From: Uropetala carovei
Lineage: Eukaryota; Arthropoda; Insecta; Odonata; Petaluridae
NCBI GenBank assembly: GCA_036926305.1
Contig: JAXCHB010000006.1
Span: 620,001-684,000, forward strand
Direction: 5' to 3'
DNA: 64,000 bases
The position numbers were made by a program, and so were the translations under genes. A model generated the notes under the pieces. The model worked only from the letters and a program-made list of their open reading frames with translations. It searched no databases and was not told the origin of the DNA. Position 1 is the first letter of the stretch, and each line of letters opens with the position of its first letter. This document shows positions 1 through 12,218 of this stretch, one piece after another.

Positions 1-323
1 ACTTTGAATTAACATCATTATGGATGTTACCTCAGATTTAATGATAGGGTACTTAAGGTACCAGTACCAATGGAATATGGAATTGACAACCTTGCACATG
101 GTATGATGACAGAGGAAGGTAAGGAGACATTTTTGACAAGCATGTTCTTCGAGTGCAAAGGAAAAATAGATTTATCACAGAAACTGTAATACTGCATTTC
201 TGAAAGAGGAAGAAGGAAAGGAAAGTAGTATTGCTTATTGGTTAAAGTTCTATTTGTTGCATATTTCCTGATGTTTATTCATATTGCTGCACAACCTTTT
301 ATTTTGTGTAAACATTCCAAATA

Positions 324-1346
324 CAGGCGACTCCCGAGTTTCGACGGGGATGCATTCCTAAAAACGTGGTCAAATGTCAAACGCTCTTTTTCCATATACT
401 TGCATGTTATAATCGGGGGATAAGTTCCCACATCTCGAGAAAAAGTCTCCCCTCACATTCTATAAAGATAAAATAACATTACTAATATGTTAATACAACA
501 ATATTAAATTATGAATAAATTATATAATAAATGTATAACTTATTGTTTGCACTAAAAAGGAAAAAATAAATTTTTATTTCGAACTTCAAAGATAGATGTA
601 TGCAATATGTTCTGCAGATGGCTTGGTCTGACTCGCGCGAGCCGGATGAAACCTGCATACATCTATCTATACATACAACTATTTATCGCAGTGAAATTAA
701 TATAAAAGTTATTAAAAAAGCACAAAATAACTTAAGAAATCCTTAGCCTTTGCTCTAATCATGGTCTCACAAATAGGAATGTTTCTGACACTGATCATCT
801 ACCCAAAGTTTTAAAAGTTTTTTTCATTTTAGGAATCACAACACCGCGTCTAGGACTGTTTATTGTTGTTATCAAAGTACCTGAATTCATCACGTTCTAG
901 AATTTTCTGCTTCTGTTTTACATAAGTGCTAATAGTTGAACAACACATTCCCAACGATCGTGCGATTTCAGTTTGGCTTTCACCTTTCTCAACACGCTTT
1001 AAAATTTCTAATTTCAATTCATAACTATGAGTCTTATGCCCTCTTTTATTTGATTCACTTACATTATCACTATTACGTTTCCTTTTAGATGCCATGTCAA
1101 GTGATAAATTTATAAATAAATCAATAAAATAAATAAAAGATTAACAGAAAAAAGAGTGAAATCAGCACAAATTCAAACAATTAGAGCAGATACAACTATG
1201 TCTACACTAAAACTAAACCTCGCATGGTTGGTCGGAACCAATTACTCCGTGAAAATTACTCCACGTAAAGTAGTTCCCGATTCGATCGGCTGTGTCGAAA
1301 TCTCGAATTTGTCAAATCTCGAACGGTCGAAACTCGGGAGTCGCTG
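324..1346. mobile_element. Non-autonomous pogo/Tigger-type element
   Basis: The segment begins CAGGCGACTCCCGAG and ends with the inverted copy CTCGGGAGTCGCTG. A TA lies directly outside each end (322-323 and 1347-1348), the target duplication expected of pogo/Tigger elements in the Tc1-mariner superfamily. At 1,023 bp it is too short for a transposase of 450 or more codons. It keeps only a DNA-binding piece (850-1095, minus). The same terminal family reappears at 34715-34972, so this is a small repeat family. The copy is internally deleted. Confidence 0.85.
850..1095 (-). pseudogene. Tigger transposase N-terminal helix-turn-helix remnant
   Basis: This 81-codon frame opens with a basic stretch (MASKRKRN) and then a psq/CENP-B-type helix-turn-helix at about residues 24-65, with the run LKLEILKRVEKGESQTEIAR followed by LGMCCSTISTYVKQ. 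That layout is typical of the first DNA-binding domain of pogo/Tigger transposases, which bind the element's own ends. The second CENP-B helix-turn-helix and the DDE domain are absent downstream, towards position 324. It is therefore a truncated remnant inside the element at 324-1346. It might still make a small DNA-binding peptide, but nothing in the sequence shows that. Confidence 0.8.
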
Positions 1347-1348
1347 TA

Positions 1349-2384
1349 CATGTTTTTCATAGAGTTTAATGAGTATTTAAAAAATGTTAAGTTTAATGAA
1401 TCTCAAAATTGTTGAATTTGTATGGTCTAGTTTTTTACTTTTGCCATATTATAACAATTTACTACTATTGTGTGTTAAAATAGAGGTTAACCTTGAAATC
1501 AAGAATTGGGTTTTGTCACTTTGGTAAGGATCACCCATGTCCATCACCTGATTTGCAATAAGGCCAAAGTAGGCAATACCCTTGTGGCAGGGTTTTGAGG
1601 CAGCAGGATTTTGGGATGGCGGGATTTCAGGGCAGTCAGATAAGTACATATATTTATTGGCCAAATTGCAATACCGTCTATATAGTATGTGAGGAAGCAC
1701 TGTAAAGAGGGTCAAGTGTGAATTTCAAAGTTATGGAGGTCTAAGGAGATTACGGAATATAACCTTTAATCTGGATTCCACTTATCCAGAAATCCAGTTA
1801 ACCGCTATTTAAAAAAATAATACTTTTTCCAAAATTTGTTAGGAGAAAGAAATTTAATGCCTGCTAGTAATTACCTGGCTCACCACCATGCATTGGGTGA
1901 ACAAGTGAACACGTAATTTGGAAGAGAACAACGAATTTATATTGGAAAGTATCCAATTAATGGAGTATTTCTATTACTGTACAGCATAGGTATATATTAT
2001 AATAGTGCTCAAAATGGAACATACATTCTGGTAATGGAACTGATAGTAGTTGATGCAAAATAACTGATAGAACATTTACAATAAAGTTAAATTTTGATTT
2101 ATTCCTTATGTTCTAATTGTAAGATGAAGAAAAGTTTTTATATTATTTTTATTAAATGAAGAAGAACACCGTTCTAGTGGGTTCTAGCTCTTTCCAAACA
2201 TTGTATATGTGTATATTCCAGATAACCGGCTATCCCCATATCCCAAGCTTGCCAGATAAATGGTTCTATACTGTACTTCGAAATCATGAAAGACCATTGG
2301 CATCCACCTAAGGAATGTTGTCAGGGTAATAATCATAAATACCTGGGAAAAGAATGAACTGTTCCTTTGGTATAGTATAAAAAT
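1349..2384. other. No gene recognised; AT-rich spacer
   Basis: I see no protein motif, splice-flanked exon or clear terminal repeat here. The short open frames look like chance. A slightly G-rich patch near 1590-1640 has no recognisable identity. Confidence 0.6.
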
Positions 2385-2386
2385 TA

Positions 2387-3083
2387 CCATATATTCTGGC
2401 ATATAAGGCGATCTTTGAAGCCTAAAACAATTTTTCCTAAAACTTAAGGTCGACTTATATGCCGAACATAAAATGTGAACCTTAAATTACAGAAGAATAA
2501 CTGATATTTATGAAGACTGTTGATCTTTCGGTGGAGGTGATCCCTATTTTGAATCAGCTGTTCGTGTTTACATTTTATTACGTTTATTTTAGAATATTTA
2601 TAATAATTAATTTTAATTCTATATTTACTCATAATCTGTACCCTCGTGTACCATGTGCACCCCTATACCCAGGATACACATTTGCGATATCTTACTGAAT
2701 TTCACCACTGTAGAGATCAATTGCGATCACTAGGTATAATTCATTTCAATAGTATCATTAGCCGTTGACATCAATCGAATTATAGGAAACTTTATTTAGT
2801 AGGTCAAGCTCTTTGAGAATAACAGATTCTTATTGGTTGAAATTAAAACATCTGTCACATGGAATGCTGAAGAAGAATAGCACGGACTCCAAACAGTATT
2901 TATATATATTTTTATTATTATGTTTAAAACACGGTTTTTACATGACTTTGATTCTGTGAGAAAACGATTTCATGAGACATATTTTAAGTGAAAAGTGAGG
3001 GTCGACTTATACGGTGAACATATACAGAATCATCTATTTTCATTCAAAAAAGCAGGGGTCGATTTATATGCTGGAATATACAG
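2387..3083. mobile_element. TA-flanked MITE with CCATAT-type ends
   Basis: The left end CCATATATTCTGGCATATAA is matched by an inverted right end finishing GCTGGAATATACAG. TA dinucleotides flank it (2385-2386, 3084-3085). The motif GGTCGACTTATA recurs internally at about 2449 and 2999, as if the terminal region were duplicated. There is no coding capacity. The ends resemble those of the elements at 7051, 29398 and 62116, so it is probably a pogo/Tc1-mariner MITE. Confidence 0.65.
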
Positions 3084-3354
3084 TAAATCAATTTTGTTGA
3101 AATTCTTTTATAGGGCAGAAAAATAATTTGGTCTAAGGGCGACAAGTTTCCAAATCTGCCACTGCCCATGTCCATTATTTAACCTGATGATGATTATTAG
3201 ATGTAGGTAATTTTTTAACTTAGTGTTTCATTTAACATTTTTAAAATAAGTTTTCTTTGTAGAATCTTGAGAGAATCTCAGAAAAAATTACTGTGAAATT
3301 TTTCATACCACTATCATGTACCCATCAACATGTTTCACTTAGAAAATAATTTAA

Positions 3355-4112
3355 CCTTCTACTACTATTGTGGGGTCAAAAGTGGCTCGAGAGAAAACAT
3401 TTTCTTTGTTTACTTGATGATGGCATGTGCAATGGTTTTGTTAGTCCATCTATTATCCTACTTCATGTTCTCTTTCAGTTAATGTTGTAGCTTTAACATA
3501 TATGGTAGTTGATTACAAGTTATTGCCGTTTTGGATCACTTTTGACCCCACTATAGTAATTGTGTCATACATTTTTTCTTGTTATTGGGCCAATAAAAAT
3601 GTCAGATGAGGGTTTAGTTGTGGATGGGTGGCACTATGCTGATTTGAGTGAGTACTTGAACAGTGCATGTGATAAAGAAGGAGAAGAGCAAGTGCCACAA
3701 CCAAATTTTGATCATGAGAGTGAAATAAACTGAAATGCAGGTGTGGGAGTATGGTTGGAAAACATCGTCATTTTTTTAGTTTACAACCAATATTTCTTAA
3801 AATTTTTTAGTTGATTCCTAATTCAATTGCAGTCGGAAGTTGGAAGGATGACGAAAAAACGAATTTTTAAGCCTTGAAAAAAATATTGTAAACCCTTTGT
3901 CAACTTTGAGTTTCTCAGTTTTTCTTTTTCGCAATATACGTTTGTAATCATTTTTCTATTTATAAAACTTACATTTTCGAGTGTCAGTTCTAATGAATAA
4001 CCAGAAATTGAAACCCAAAAATTACAGTTTATTTATTTTTTTCAATGTTGAAAAATGGGATTTGACCCCAATAGTAGTTATGCAATCAAAAAATAATGAT
4101 AGCAGTAGAAGG
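3355..4112. mobile_element. Small non-autonomous piggyBac-like element
   Basis: The element is bounded by TTAA on both sides (3351-3354, 4113-4116), the piggyBac target duplication. The left end is CCTTCTACTACTATTG and the right end, inverted, reads CCTTCTACTGCTATCA. A second inverted block follows inside: TGTGGGGTCAAAAG on the left, TTTGACCCCAATAG on the right. At 758 bp it cannot hold a transposase. It is a different family from the long piggyBac at 46062. Confidence 0.8.
3599..3733 (+). pseudogene. Possible N-terminus of a piggyBac transposase
   Basis: An ATG opens a 44-codon acidic frame that begins MSDEGLVVDGWHY and contains DLSEYLNSACDKEGEE. It lies in the expected place within a TTAA-flanked element. 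PiggyBac transposases often start with an acidic, unstructured leader like this. No catalytic region follows, because the element has been cut down to 758 bp. The assignment rests on position and composition only. Confidence 0.4.
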
Positions 4113-4116
4113 TTAA

Positions 4117-7048
4117 CATTAATATATTGTATTGATGCATATAGTTTTTCACAGCGAAAATAGTGTATTAAGGCATTTTAATCATTCAGTAGCTGTTCGT
4201 TAGTTCGTTATTTAATGGATTATTCTACGTTATTTATAAACAAGGTGAATTTTCTCACAAAATATTGATGAAATTTGCAAAAAATTCAGTTTATGAAAAA
4301 ACAAATCCAGCTCTATAATTGTGTGATATTTTCTGTATACAAATTGTCAAAAATAGTGTTAGAACCTGAACAAATAAAAAGACGATGATGATAGTGATGG
4401 CAACGAAAATTTCCATACATAAATTAATATTTCTAATAATTTCATGGATGAATCGAGCTAATGGTCGGAGGATAATATTCACTCTGTGATTCATATACGT
4501 TCTCTATTTACTTTTTTGTCTCGTTTGTTCATCCATTTTCTGATTATTGTGTTCATGCTGGTTTTACATATTATTTTCGTTTTGAAGATACCGTCACGAA
4601 ACTTCGCATATGAATATAATTTTAACCTGCGGGTAAAACAGGCTATATGGCGATAAAACATTTGGGGGGAGGGAAAGCTTAATTCAATAATTATCTTCCC
4701 ATAAGTTAACACGTAATTTTCGATTTTTCACATGGCAAGATTTTCTTCCTTCATCTAAATAGGTAAATGCGGAGCTGTTTTCTTCATTTCTACTTTATTC
4801 GACGGATAAAACTGCCTTATTCTTGCGAATTTTTCGATTCACTTAAACCAGGCACACATAGCGACAGTGCTTCCGCAATCGTCACTTGTATCCTCGATTA
4901 GTTTCCCTGAATCATGAGAAACAATTTTACCTTGGTGGACGAAGAATGCAGAAATGAGAGGCAAAGAAGACGCTCTATCCTCTATAAATATTTGTAAGCA
5001 GGTAAAATAATTATTCAATATTTCCGTCAGACATGAGAGGAATTATCATAAATTTAATCTTCAGCTGGTCAAAAACACGCATCAGTGAAGATCAGTGCGC
5101 ATAGATTTTTCATAGGGTCTATTTCGGTGATTACTCACCTGCAATTTTAAAGAAATGAGTGACGATATTTACGAGCGCCGATAGTAGTACGTATTTGAAC
5201 ATGCATCACGTGTTTGGCGGCAGATTAAGAACTTGGGCATTAAACTTTTATGGACGTGACGTCAAATTTTACTGAAACGGCGTAATTTGACAATGGAGAA
5301 GTAAGGTAGAAGACAGCATGAGTAATGAGATAGCTCAGGTTTTAAGACAATTTCGTTTGAATCTGTCTAAAGTCGCCTGTTACTGATAGTTTCAAATGAA
5401 AAAGATTTTCATCATTTTCAATTAGTTAACTTAGATATTGTTGAACGAGTTTTGAGGTACGTATTTTTGCATTTACCTTGGGTTTAATCATAGCCATTCC
5501 GTATATATTTTAACGAATTTTTTGATGATACTTAATAGTTGAAAATGATTTGTGATATTTTCAATTTGGCAAATAATTTGAAGTTGCGTTTATGTATCAT
5601 TACGCAGTCGATTAAACCTAGTGCAGTGCAATTTCAAATATACAAGTATTTATTGTTTTAAAAATTGTGAGGCCAAGAAATTAATTCTGTTAGATCTAGA
5701 TGGCTAACTGTCATAACTCATAATTTACGTAATGCTGATGTTATTATATTTTTGTGTGGCACGGTTATGTAAAAGAAATTGATTGTAGAACTCTTGGAAT
5801 GATGATGTGGCACTTTGTAGCAGTTTACCCTCCCACACGTCGAATGTATAGCGCTTGCCAATTTTAGCAATTCTTTTGTGCTGATAATGTTTTTCCATTC
5901 TTCATAGTGACGGATACATCTCCTTTATAGTATGCAGTGATTTTTGTTCATCGTTGTGACTGTTCATCGGTACATTGCTGTGGACCCCGTCAATACTCCT
6001 ATCAACGAAACAAAGTTCACAACCTCGGAACACTGATGGTAATTATTGGTATTTTACTTTATAAAATAATTTAGTCATCTTGCTGTAATTCTTTTTTTAT
6101 ATATATTATTTTGGTATAGAATTTGTGAAAATATTTTGAACTTTTTCTGGGTTGTACGAGCACAAAAAAGGTTAATTTATAGTATATAAATTCATCATAG
6201 ATATCTTTTTATATGTACTCATATTTTCCCTGAGCTTATATTTTCCTTGGACTTATATTTTTCTTGTACTGAGTGGCGATTTTTCATCTTGCAACTCGAG
6301 TCAAATTTTTATCTTTACCAAGGTATTGTTTAGGTTATTTTCCTCTGTAGTTTATAAAAACGTTTTTCATGCAGGAAGTGATGTGGTTGACTATATTTTT
6401 CCAGGAACTTTTATTTTAATAACAATGTGAATCTAGTACAAATTGGCCTGAAATTTGTGGAGTTCATTCTTAAACATTAGGAATTTTGATTACAGTCCAC
6501 TCCTGCGTTAAAATGATTAGAATCAGGTACTTATTAATGGGGAATAGTTGTTCTCATCCTATTTTTTCATAATGAAGCCTATTACCGAAAAACATTTCAT
6601 CGTTTTCGCTGTAATTGGTTATCTGAGATAAATTTAACTCTGAAACAGTCTCTTCTTTTATTATTAGTAATCATTATAGAAATTTGTATACCTGAGATGG
6701 AGATTAATTGTACTAAGTTTAAAGTGTTGTTGCAGTATTTGTGAAGATATTGATTTTTTTTACTAATACAGTAGGTTCCGCTTAATGTGATCACATTGGT
6801 CCCATGAAAATTGATAACATTAAGTGGCTGAAAAAATAAATGGCAGGTTCAGAAAGTGAGATGACATTATAATAATCAATATTTAATCATGCAGTTGAAA
6901 ATTATTTGTTGATAATTTTACTGTATTGTTACCTATTTAATGCAAACAAAAATGCACAATGTTGAAATGACTCGTATTCAATATAAGTGAGACTAATTGA
7001 AGCACAATTATTACAGTTTCGTTTTATGTGAAATATTGCACAAAATAT
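4117..7048. other. No gene recognised; spacer with one solo pogo end
   Basis: This long AT-rich stretch shows no supportable exon. One perfect CRE-like palindrome, TGACGTCA, lies at 5257-5264 but has no gene beside it. At 6769, CAGTAGGTTCCGCTTAATG preceded by TA looks like a single Tigger-type terminus, related to the one at 8814. No partner end was found. Confidence 0.55.
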
Positions 7049-7050
7049 TA

Positions 7051-7789
7051 CCATATCTGCCCAAATACAAGCCAGTGTTTTTTGTCAGAATCTATCATGA
7101 AAAAATCACCCCTCGGCTTAAATGCGAGTCCTAGGAAAATTTGGGTATTGGTTTAATCTTGCCTTCGCGTTCAAATGATAGTACTATATTTCTTGTAAAG
7201 TAAATATTTGACCTACGATGAATATTAATGAATAAATAATAAAGGCTAGAATATTGAATTTAGCACTACCTGTGCTGTGTTACCATTTAAGGCTGGGCTT
7301 TTCACATTATTTGCGTAAATTGACGCAGACGATTATGCAAAATGCGTTGACGGCTTTGAATGCTCAACTGTTTGAATTTCGGTAAAACTTTACATGGAAC
7401 GTGTATAATTATAAAAATGCAATTTCTTAAGGCAATGTAAATATTATTTTTTCATTGCAAATAGACTAGGATGAAAAAATATCTTGGCGGGATCGCTATT
7501 ACTATATTTGACCTTTTGTGAAAATGATGATGAATGAAATTATTGTCACTGAATGTGGAACATTATTCAGCAACGCAAAATTATTAATTGGAGTAATATT
7601 TCAAAATGTCAACAACTAAACCATTTCCCACTCATTTCTTTGATCTCGAATAATGTATTCTAAGACGTGCATGAATGCTCGGCACACTTCAGCATAAAAT
7701 CTACAAAATTAAAGTTTTGCCAAAAAATTGTGGAAATTTTTGGGGGGTCAGCTTAAATTTGGGGTCGGCTTCTATTTGAGCAGATACGG
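7051..7789. mobile_element. TA-flanked MITE, CCGTATCTGCCC family, copy 1
   Basis: The left end is CCATATCTGCCCAAATACAA and the right end, inverted, reads CCGTATCTGCTCAAATAG. TA flanks both sides (7049-7050, 7790-7791). The interior matches the element at 29398-30251, including a block starting GCGTAAATTGACG that is present once here and tandemly repeated there. There is no coding capacity. Confidence 0.8.
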
Positions 7790-8269
7790 TACATGCTACA
7801 CTGCTATGCTATGTGCATTAGCCTGACTCAGATGACCAAGCCTTGTAATGCTTATGTGGGATAAACAAGACCGTTTAGAGTTTTTCCTCATTTCCTAAAA
7901 ACTACAGCCTATCACCAGATTGATGACAAGGACAGGATTGCAGACGGTGAATGTCGCTTTACTTTGGCATGCATGTTTTTGTTAAAAAAATTTAAAAGAA
8001 TAGGCATAGACTAGAGGGGTAAACCTCTGTGGCATAGTTGTTACCTATTTTTAATGGACTAAACAATTCCAAGGAGTTAAAACATCGTAATTACCTCGGC
8101 TTTGGTGTTTTATTAATATAATCATTTTTGACTAGAGAAACCCATTCCATGAACGGATGCAAATAAATTAATCTAAAATAGCTGCATGATGTCTACACTG
8201 TCTTAGCCAATTCTACTTTCTTTTCCATTCTGTATGCATATTAGGTTTTTAGAGCACTAAAAATTATAA

Positions 8270-8611
8270 TAAATAAATAAATTTTGTTTTCGGCTTATTT
8301 GTATTTAGTATATTTAAGCTAAATCTAAACATACTGTATCTATAATAAAATTTCATTTATTTGTTATAATGGATATCAAAGGAAGGATATGAATATATTA
8401 TTTATACTTTTAAGAATAACATTGTATACGGAATCTAAGGTTGTATTTATTATACAACTCAAATAGTAAACAACACTGGCAGAAAAACAACGCAATATTT
8501 ACCATTTTGTAAACAATCTGTTGTCAAGCTTATATTGATAATTCTTATACTCATTCTCATAATAAATAAATTAATTTTGCTTTTGGTTTATTTGTATTTA
8601 GTATATTAAGC
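8270..8611. repeat. Two direct copies of a short unidentified repeat
   Basis: The run TTGTATTTAGTATAT, with its AT-rich upstream TTTTGTTTTCGGC (or TTTTGCTTTTGG), occurs at about 8283-8320 and again at about 8577-8611. The second copy is split by the hAT-like element at 8612-10003. Its right half, with ATCTAAACATAC, resumes after 10012. The unsplit copy therefore shows what the site looked like before insertion. Confidence 0.65.
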
Positions 8612-10003
8612 CAGTGGTTCTCAAATGTAAGGTTGTGACCCCCATTGAGGGTCACGAAACAACTTTGGGTGGGTTGCGATCAGTCTTCACTATGCCAACT
8701 GATTTTTTCCTCATTGTATCAATCCTTCACTTTTTAATTTATAGGTTGTCTAATTTTTGTGTTTGATTGAGGGTTGGAATCTTCAAAATGAAGCATTTGT
8801 TAATTTTAATATACAGTAGGCGCCGGTTATTGTGATCATGTTTGGAAATTGTATTTTGATTCTATTAAGCAGTGATTCTGTTATCCGAAAATCAAAGGAA
8901 TAGTACATGTGGTTGAAAAATTATAATAGTATACACTTTACATGATGCACTTTATTAAATGCTATGAAGAAAAACCTTTGCAGACAAAATAGTTATCATG
9001 TATATACTTCCATTGTCCATTGATAATATATGACAATACTATTACACTCACACTTTGTGAAACAGTTATTATTTAAAATAGTTACTTATTTTATTTTGCT
9101 TTAAATTGTCACTGCAGGGTCTATTGAGTGTGTTTTCAGGGCTGTACAACAGTCTGTAGTCACAATTTGTTGCACCACCTTCTTCCAACATTCTCCTCAG
9201 GATGTCAGTAGCTTCACGAGTTTGCCGTTTGCTCACAGATTTGCTCAGGTTCATTTTCGTATTTCACATCGCTTTCCTCCTTGGGGTGATTGTTGGTGAC
9301 AGATCTTGCAATGTCTTCGTCTGTTAATGCTGCACTAACTTGTAGGTCGCGATCTATTTCCACCCACTCATTAAACTCCCGTTCACCTATGTCAATAGGC
9401 TCCCCCACTACGTCCGAATCTTGAGACTGTTGAACTTCATCACAATACATTAATTCTGATTATCAATAGCAATTGACATTACAGGTGCCTGTAACTTTAT
9501 TCCAAGTGCCCATTGTTATATGAAGTGCATCTGGAATAGATATTTCTTTTTACGATGTCTGATGAAGTTTCTAAACTGTCATCTATAGATTCGATGATTT
9601 TAGCCTCATATCTGATTTATAAAAGGTCTTGAATGTTTTTATAATTCCCTTCGCGATTCCTTTTCCTGTTTTCACTAGTTCTGTTATTGTTCAATGTTTC
9701 ACAAGATTTTAACAGTTTCGATAACAATGGCTGAGGCACTCCTAACTTATCAGCTGCTTCCCTTTTTGAGAGGTTGCTTAATTTTAACTCATCATTTCTG
9801 TCCATAAGACACAACTTTTCTTTTACACTCAAATCGGTTCTTTTCTTACTCGCAGACTCGCAAAATTTATTTTATAATCTTCGGTATAAGTGAAAAAAGT
9901 TTTTTTATATTATTTTATTACTTCTCAAAACATCACGGGGGGTCGCAGTGACCAAACATCCGCACGGAGCGGATCACATGACAGATCTGCCTGAGAACCA
10001 CTG
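8612..10003. mobile_element. hAT-like non-autonomous element with perfect 8-bp target duplication
   Basis: The left end CAGTGGTTCTCAAATG pairs with the right end CTGAGAACCACTG. The 8-bp duplication TATTAAGC flanks it (8604-8611, 10004-10011). A G-rich subterminal block (GGGTCACG, and GGGGGTCGCAGTGACC near the right end) is typical of Charlie/SPIN-like hAT ends. The 1,392-bp body holds no hAT transposase, only a dead Tigger (about 8814-9860). This makes it a non-autonomous hAT that carries another transposon. Confidence 0.9.
9069..9832 (-). pseudogene. Dead Tigger transposase: N-terminal and C-terminal pieces
   Basis: Read on the minus strand, 9832-9617 starts MSVKEKLCLMDRNDELKLSN and contains REAADKLGVPQPLLSKLLK, a psq-type helix-turn-helix. 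Position 9450-9214 encodes an acidic tail (EFNEWVEIDRDLQVSAALTD, then DEDIARSV), a C-terminal signature often seen in Tigger proteins. The second helix-turn-helix and the whole DDE catalytic core are missing between them, so this is an internally deleted copy. A matching terminus, CAGTAGGCGCCGGTTATTG after a TA, lies at 8814. The opposite terminus is not clear. The whole lies inside the hAT-like element at 8612-10003. Confidence 0.75.
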
Positions 10004-10180
10004 TATTAAGCCATATCTAAACATACAGTTGAATCTTGATCTATAATGAAATTTTGTTTAGTCCCATAGATTTTGCATGTTATTTATAATTTATAACGTG
10101 TTTTTATAAAACTTTTCCATTATAAAATACTAAAAGGGATGAAGTGCTTACATTTTTTATTATTGTAACATCTTATGTTT

Positions 10181-10436
10181 CATAAGGTAAATTCGTCTCT
10201 ATTATCTTTAGAAATGTGCAAAAACGATTTTAGGTGAATTTTTTGTTAGACGAATTGTTGGTTAGATGAATTTTCCTGTGCAAAAACGATTTTAGATGAA
10301 TTTTCCGTTAGACGAATTGTTGGTTAGATGAATTTTCCTTAGATGAATTTTCCGTTAGACGAATTGTGTTTTGATGAATTTGGTTTAGACGAATTTTCCG
10401 TTAGACGAATTGTCTTTAGACGAATTTACCGGTTAC
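10181..10436. repeat. Solo MULE-type terminal repeat made of GACGAATT motifs
   Basis: About ten tandem variants of TTAGACGAATT or TTAGATGAATT, spaced 15-17 bp apart, fill this stretch and end ACCGGTTAC. The sequence is closely similar to the right terminal repeat of the MULE at about 13390-13540. It faces the MULE left end at 10442 head to head. It is either a second, internally deleted copy or a duplicated terminus. Confidence 0.7.
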
Positions 10437-10490
10437 ACTCGGTAACCGGTAAATTCGTCTAAAGACAATTCGTCTAACGGAAAATTCATC
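10388..10490. repeat. Near-perfect palindrome at the MULE left junction
   Basis: An arm ending at 10436 (TTACCGGTTAC) and an arm starting at 10442 (GTAACCGGTAA) are inverted copies of each other over about 49 bp, separated by 5 bp (ACTCG). The arms are the outermost parts of two MULE terminal repeats meeting head to head. Confidence 0.85.
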
Positions 10491-10823
10491 TTAAAATCTT
10501 TTTTGCACATTTTTAATACATTTCTATGTACATTTCTAAAATCGTTTTTGCACATTTCTAATACACTTCTATGTACATTTCTAATATCTCTCTGTTGCTA
10601 GTAACAACAATAAAAGAATAGTATGTTTTAATATATTGTTTGAGCCTGTTAGCGTTACCCAGGAGACACCACGGGGAGGTCGGCTCTGCAGTCTCCCATT
10701 AGTTGTCATAGTTTTTTAATTTAATTTTTTAATTTTTATTTACTCTTTATATATTCCTTTTTTTAGTTTTTAAATTATTTTGTTTATTCTTCTAGAGTTT
10801 AAATAACGTGAGAAATACTTATC

Positions 10824-12218
10824 TTAATAAGTTATGTTATGTGAAATTCCCCTTAAATATTCCACAATATTATTTACCTCAAAATTTTGAATTAAAACCT
10901 TCAGTCTTCTTTCACAGTCTCTGTATTTCTTTTTTTTTGTGGGTCCTTCTCCACTCAAAAGTTTTTCTATTTTTACATTTGCCAAAGATTGCTCTCTTTC
11001 TATGGCGTCAATAAACTTCCAAATACTTGGATGGTTTGATGCCAGTTGGTTTTCAAAAGCTCTGTGCCAGCCCTCGATATTATTATTTGTTTTTGGCAAA
11101 CCATCATGCACACGATCATAACAATTCCACATGTCGTGTCGAAATCTCGGCGGCCTGCATTGCTGTCGTCTGTCTGGATGCCCGATCCAGGTGTCCTCGA
11201 AGTAGTCCATCACTTCTTGCGCTTCCGCTGGTATTATATTTTCATCCACCAGAATATTGAATGCAGACTCAACATTCTCAGCTGGGACGAACGCCAGAGC
11301 GGGAAGCATTCGAAGTTTGAGAGCAAAATCCTGATCTGTCTCATATCTTCTTTGCAAACCAACTGACTGTATATGGCGAAAAATGCTTTGACAAAAGTGA
11401 AAGGAACAACCTTTTTGCTTTGTTTGAGGAAAAACGACTCTTATAGCATTTTCCATTGATTTCTCAAAATCAGTTAAAAACATGGTTGGTTCTAGGGATG
11501 GCTGCAACTTCTTCGATACTTGTAGAAATTTCCTGTATATATTTTTGGATTTGTTGGGGAGAAGTCCGTATACCAAAGGAATTGATTCATTTTTATGAAT
11601 ACCATGAATTGTATACAACTGGTGAAATAAATGAGGAACTATTTTAAATGTTCCATCCCCATACCAATGATCTGATTTAGCTAGATGATCTAAATTTCTC
11701 TGGGTAGTAAAAATAAGAAATCTGTCGTCTATTTGCCCCGAATCATGAAGAAGAAATTCCTCACCTTCTGAAGTCTTGGTATATTCAAGAGGAAAGACAG
11801 TATCTTTCGCAGATGATGGAACTGCCGGCCCTGCTCTTTCTTTTCCTCTCACGTTTCTAATTGTTCTCTTGATGCTGTCAACATTGGGAATCTTGGCTGC
11901 TGCCAATTGACTTAATCCAGCTGAATTACTTGAAACAATGAAATATGGCGTATCCCTTAAATGTTTGGCATTTTCGCACACCCCTTGCAGAAACTTGTGC
12001 ACATCCGCGTTCGCCGAATCACCACTGTGACTGTGTCCGTCATTTCTTTTAATAATTCTGTCTTTTTCTGTGACTACTCGAGCGCGACACTTTTTCTTTT
12101 CAAATTCCTGGCACTTCTAGTAAATTTTGTCCCCAACCTGCCTATTCTTGGTGTAAATGTGTCCACCTATGCACAACTTCCTCTTGCCTTTTTCACTTAG
12201 CACGAATTCAAGCGACAT
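10824..12218 (-). pseudogene. MULE transposase with FLYWCH zinc finger; one nonsense codon
   Basis: Starting at the ATG at 12218, the frame runs 465 codons with one break: TAG at codon 34 (12117-12119), where FLYWCH domains have tryptophan (Y-W-x-C). Residues about 15-68 form the FLYWCH finger, with C at KCQEF, C at KKCRAR and the HSHSG histidines. The MULE catalytic domain follows: D near 188 (YGDGTFK), D near 250 (FLTDFEKSMENA), the CxxH block GCSFHF near 271 and E near 382 (NNNIEGWHRAF). A lysine-rich stretch (PTKKKKYRD) lies near the C terminus. From codon 73, 392 codons are uninterrupted. This enzyme family cuts and pastes elements with long terminal repeats and 8-9-bp duplications. Apart from the stop, the protein looks intact and recent. 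Confidence 0.92.

Noticed and set aside
5257..5264. CRE palindrome as a functional promoter element
   Set aside because: No exon, TATA or transcript evidence nearby; an 8-bp match is expected by chance in this length about once.
10939..11366. Several plus-strand frames opposite the MULE
   Set aside because: They are antisense shadows of the MULE transposase coding strand.
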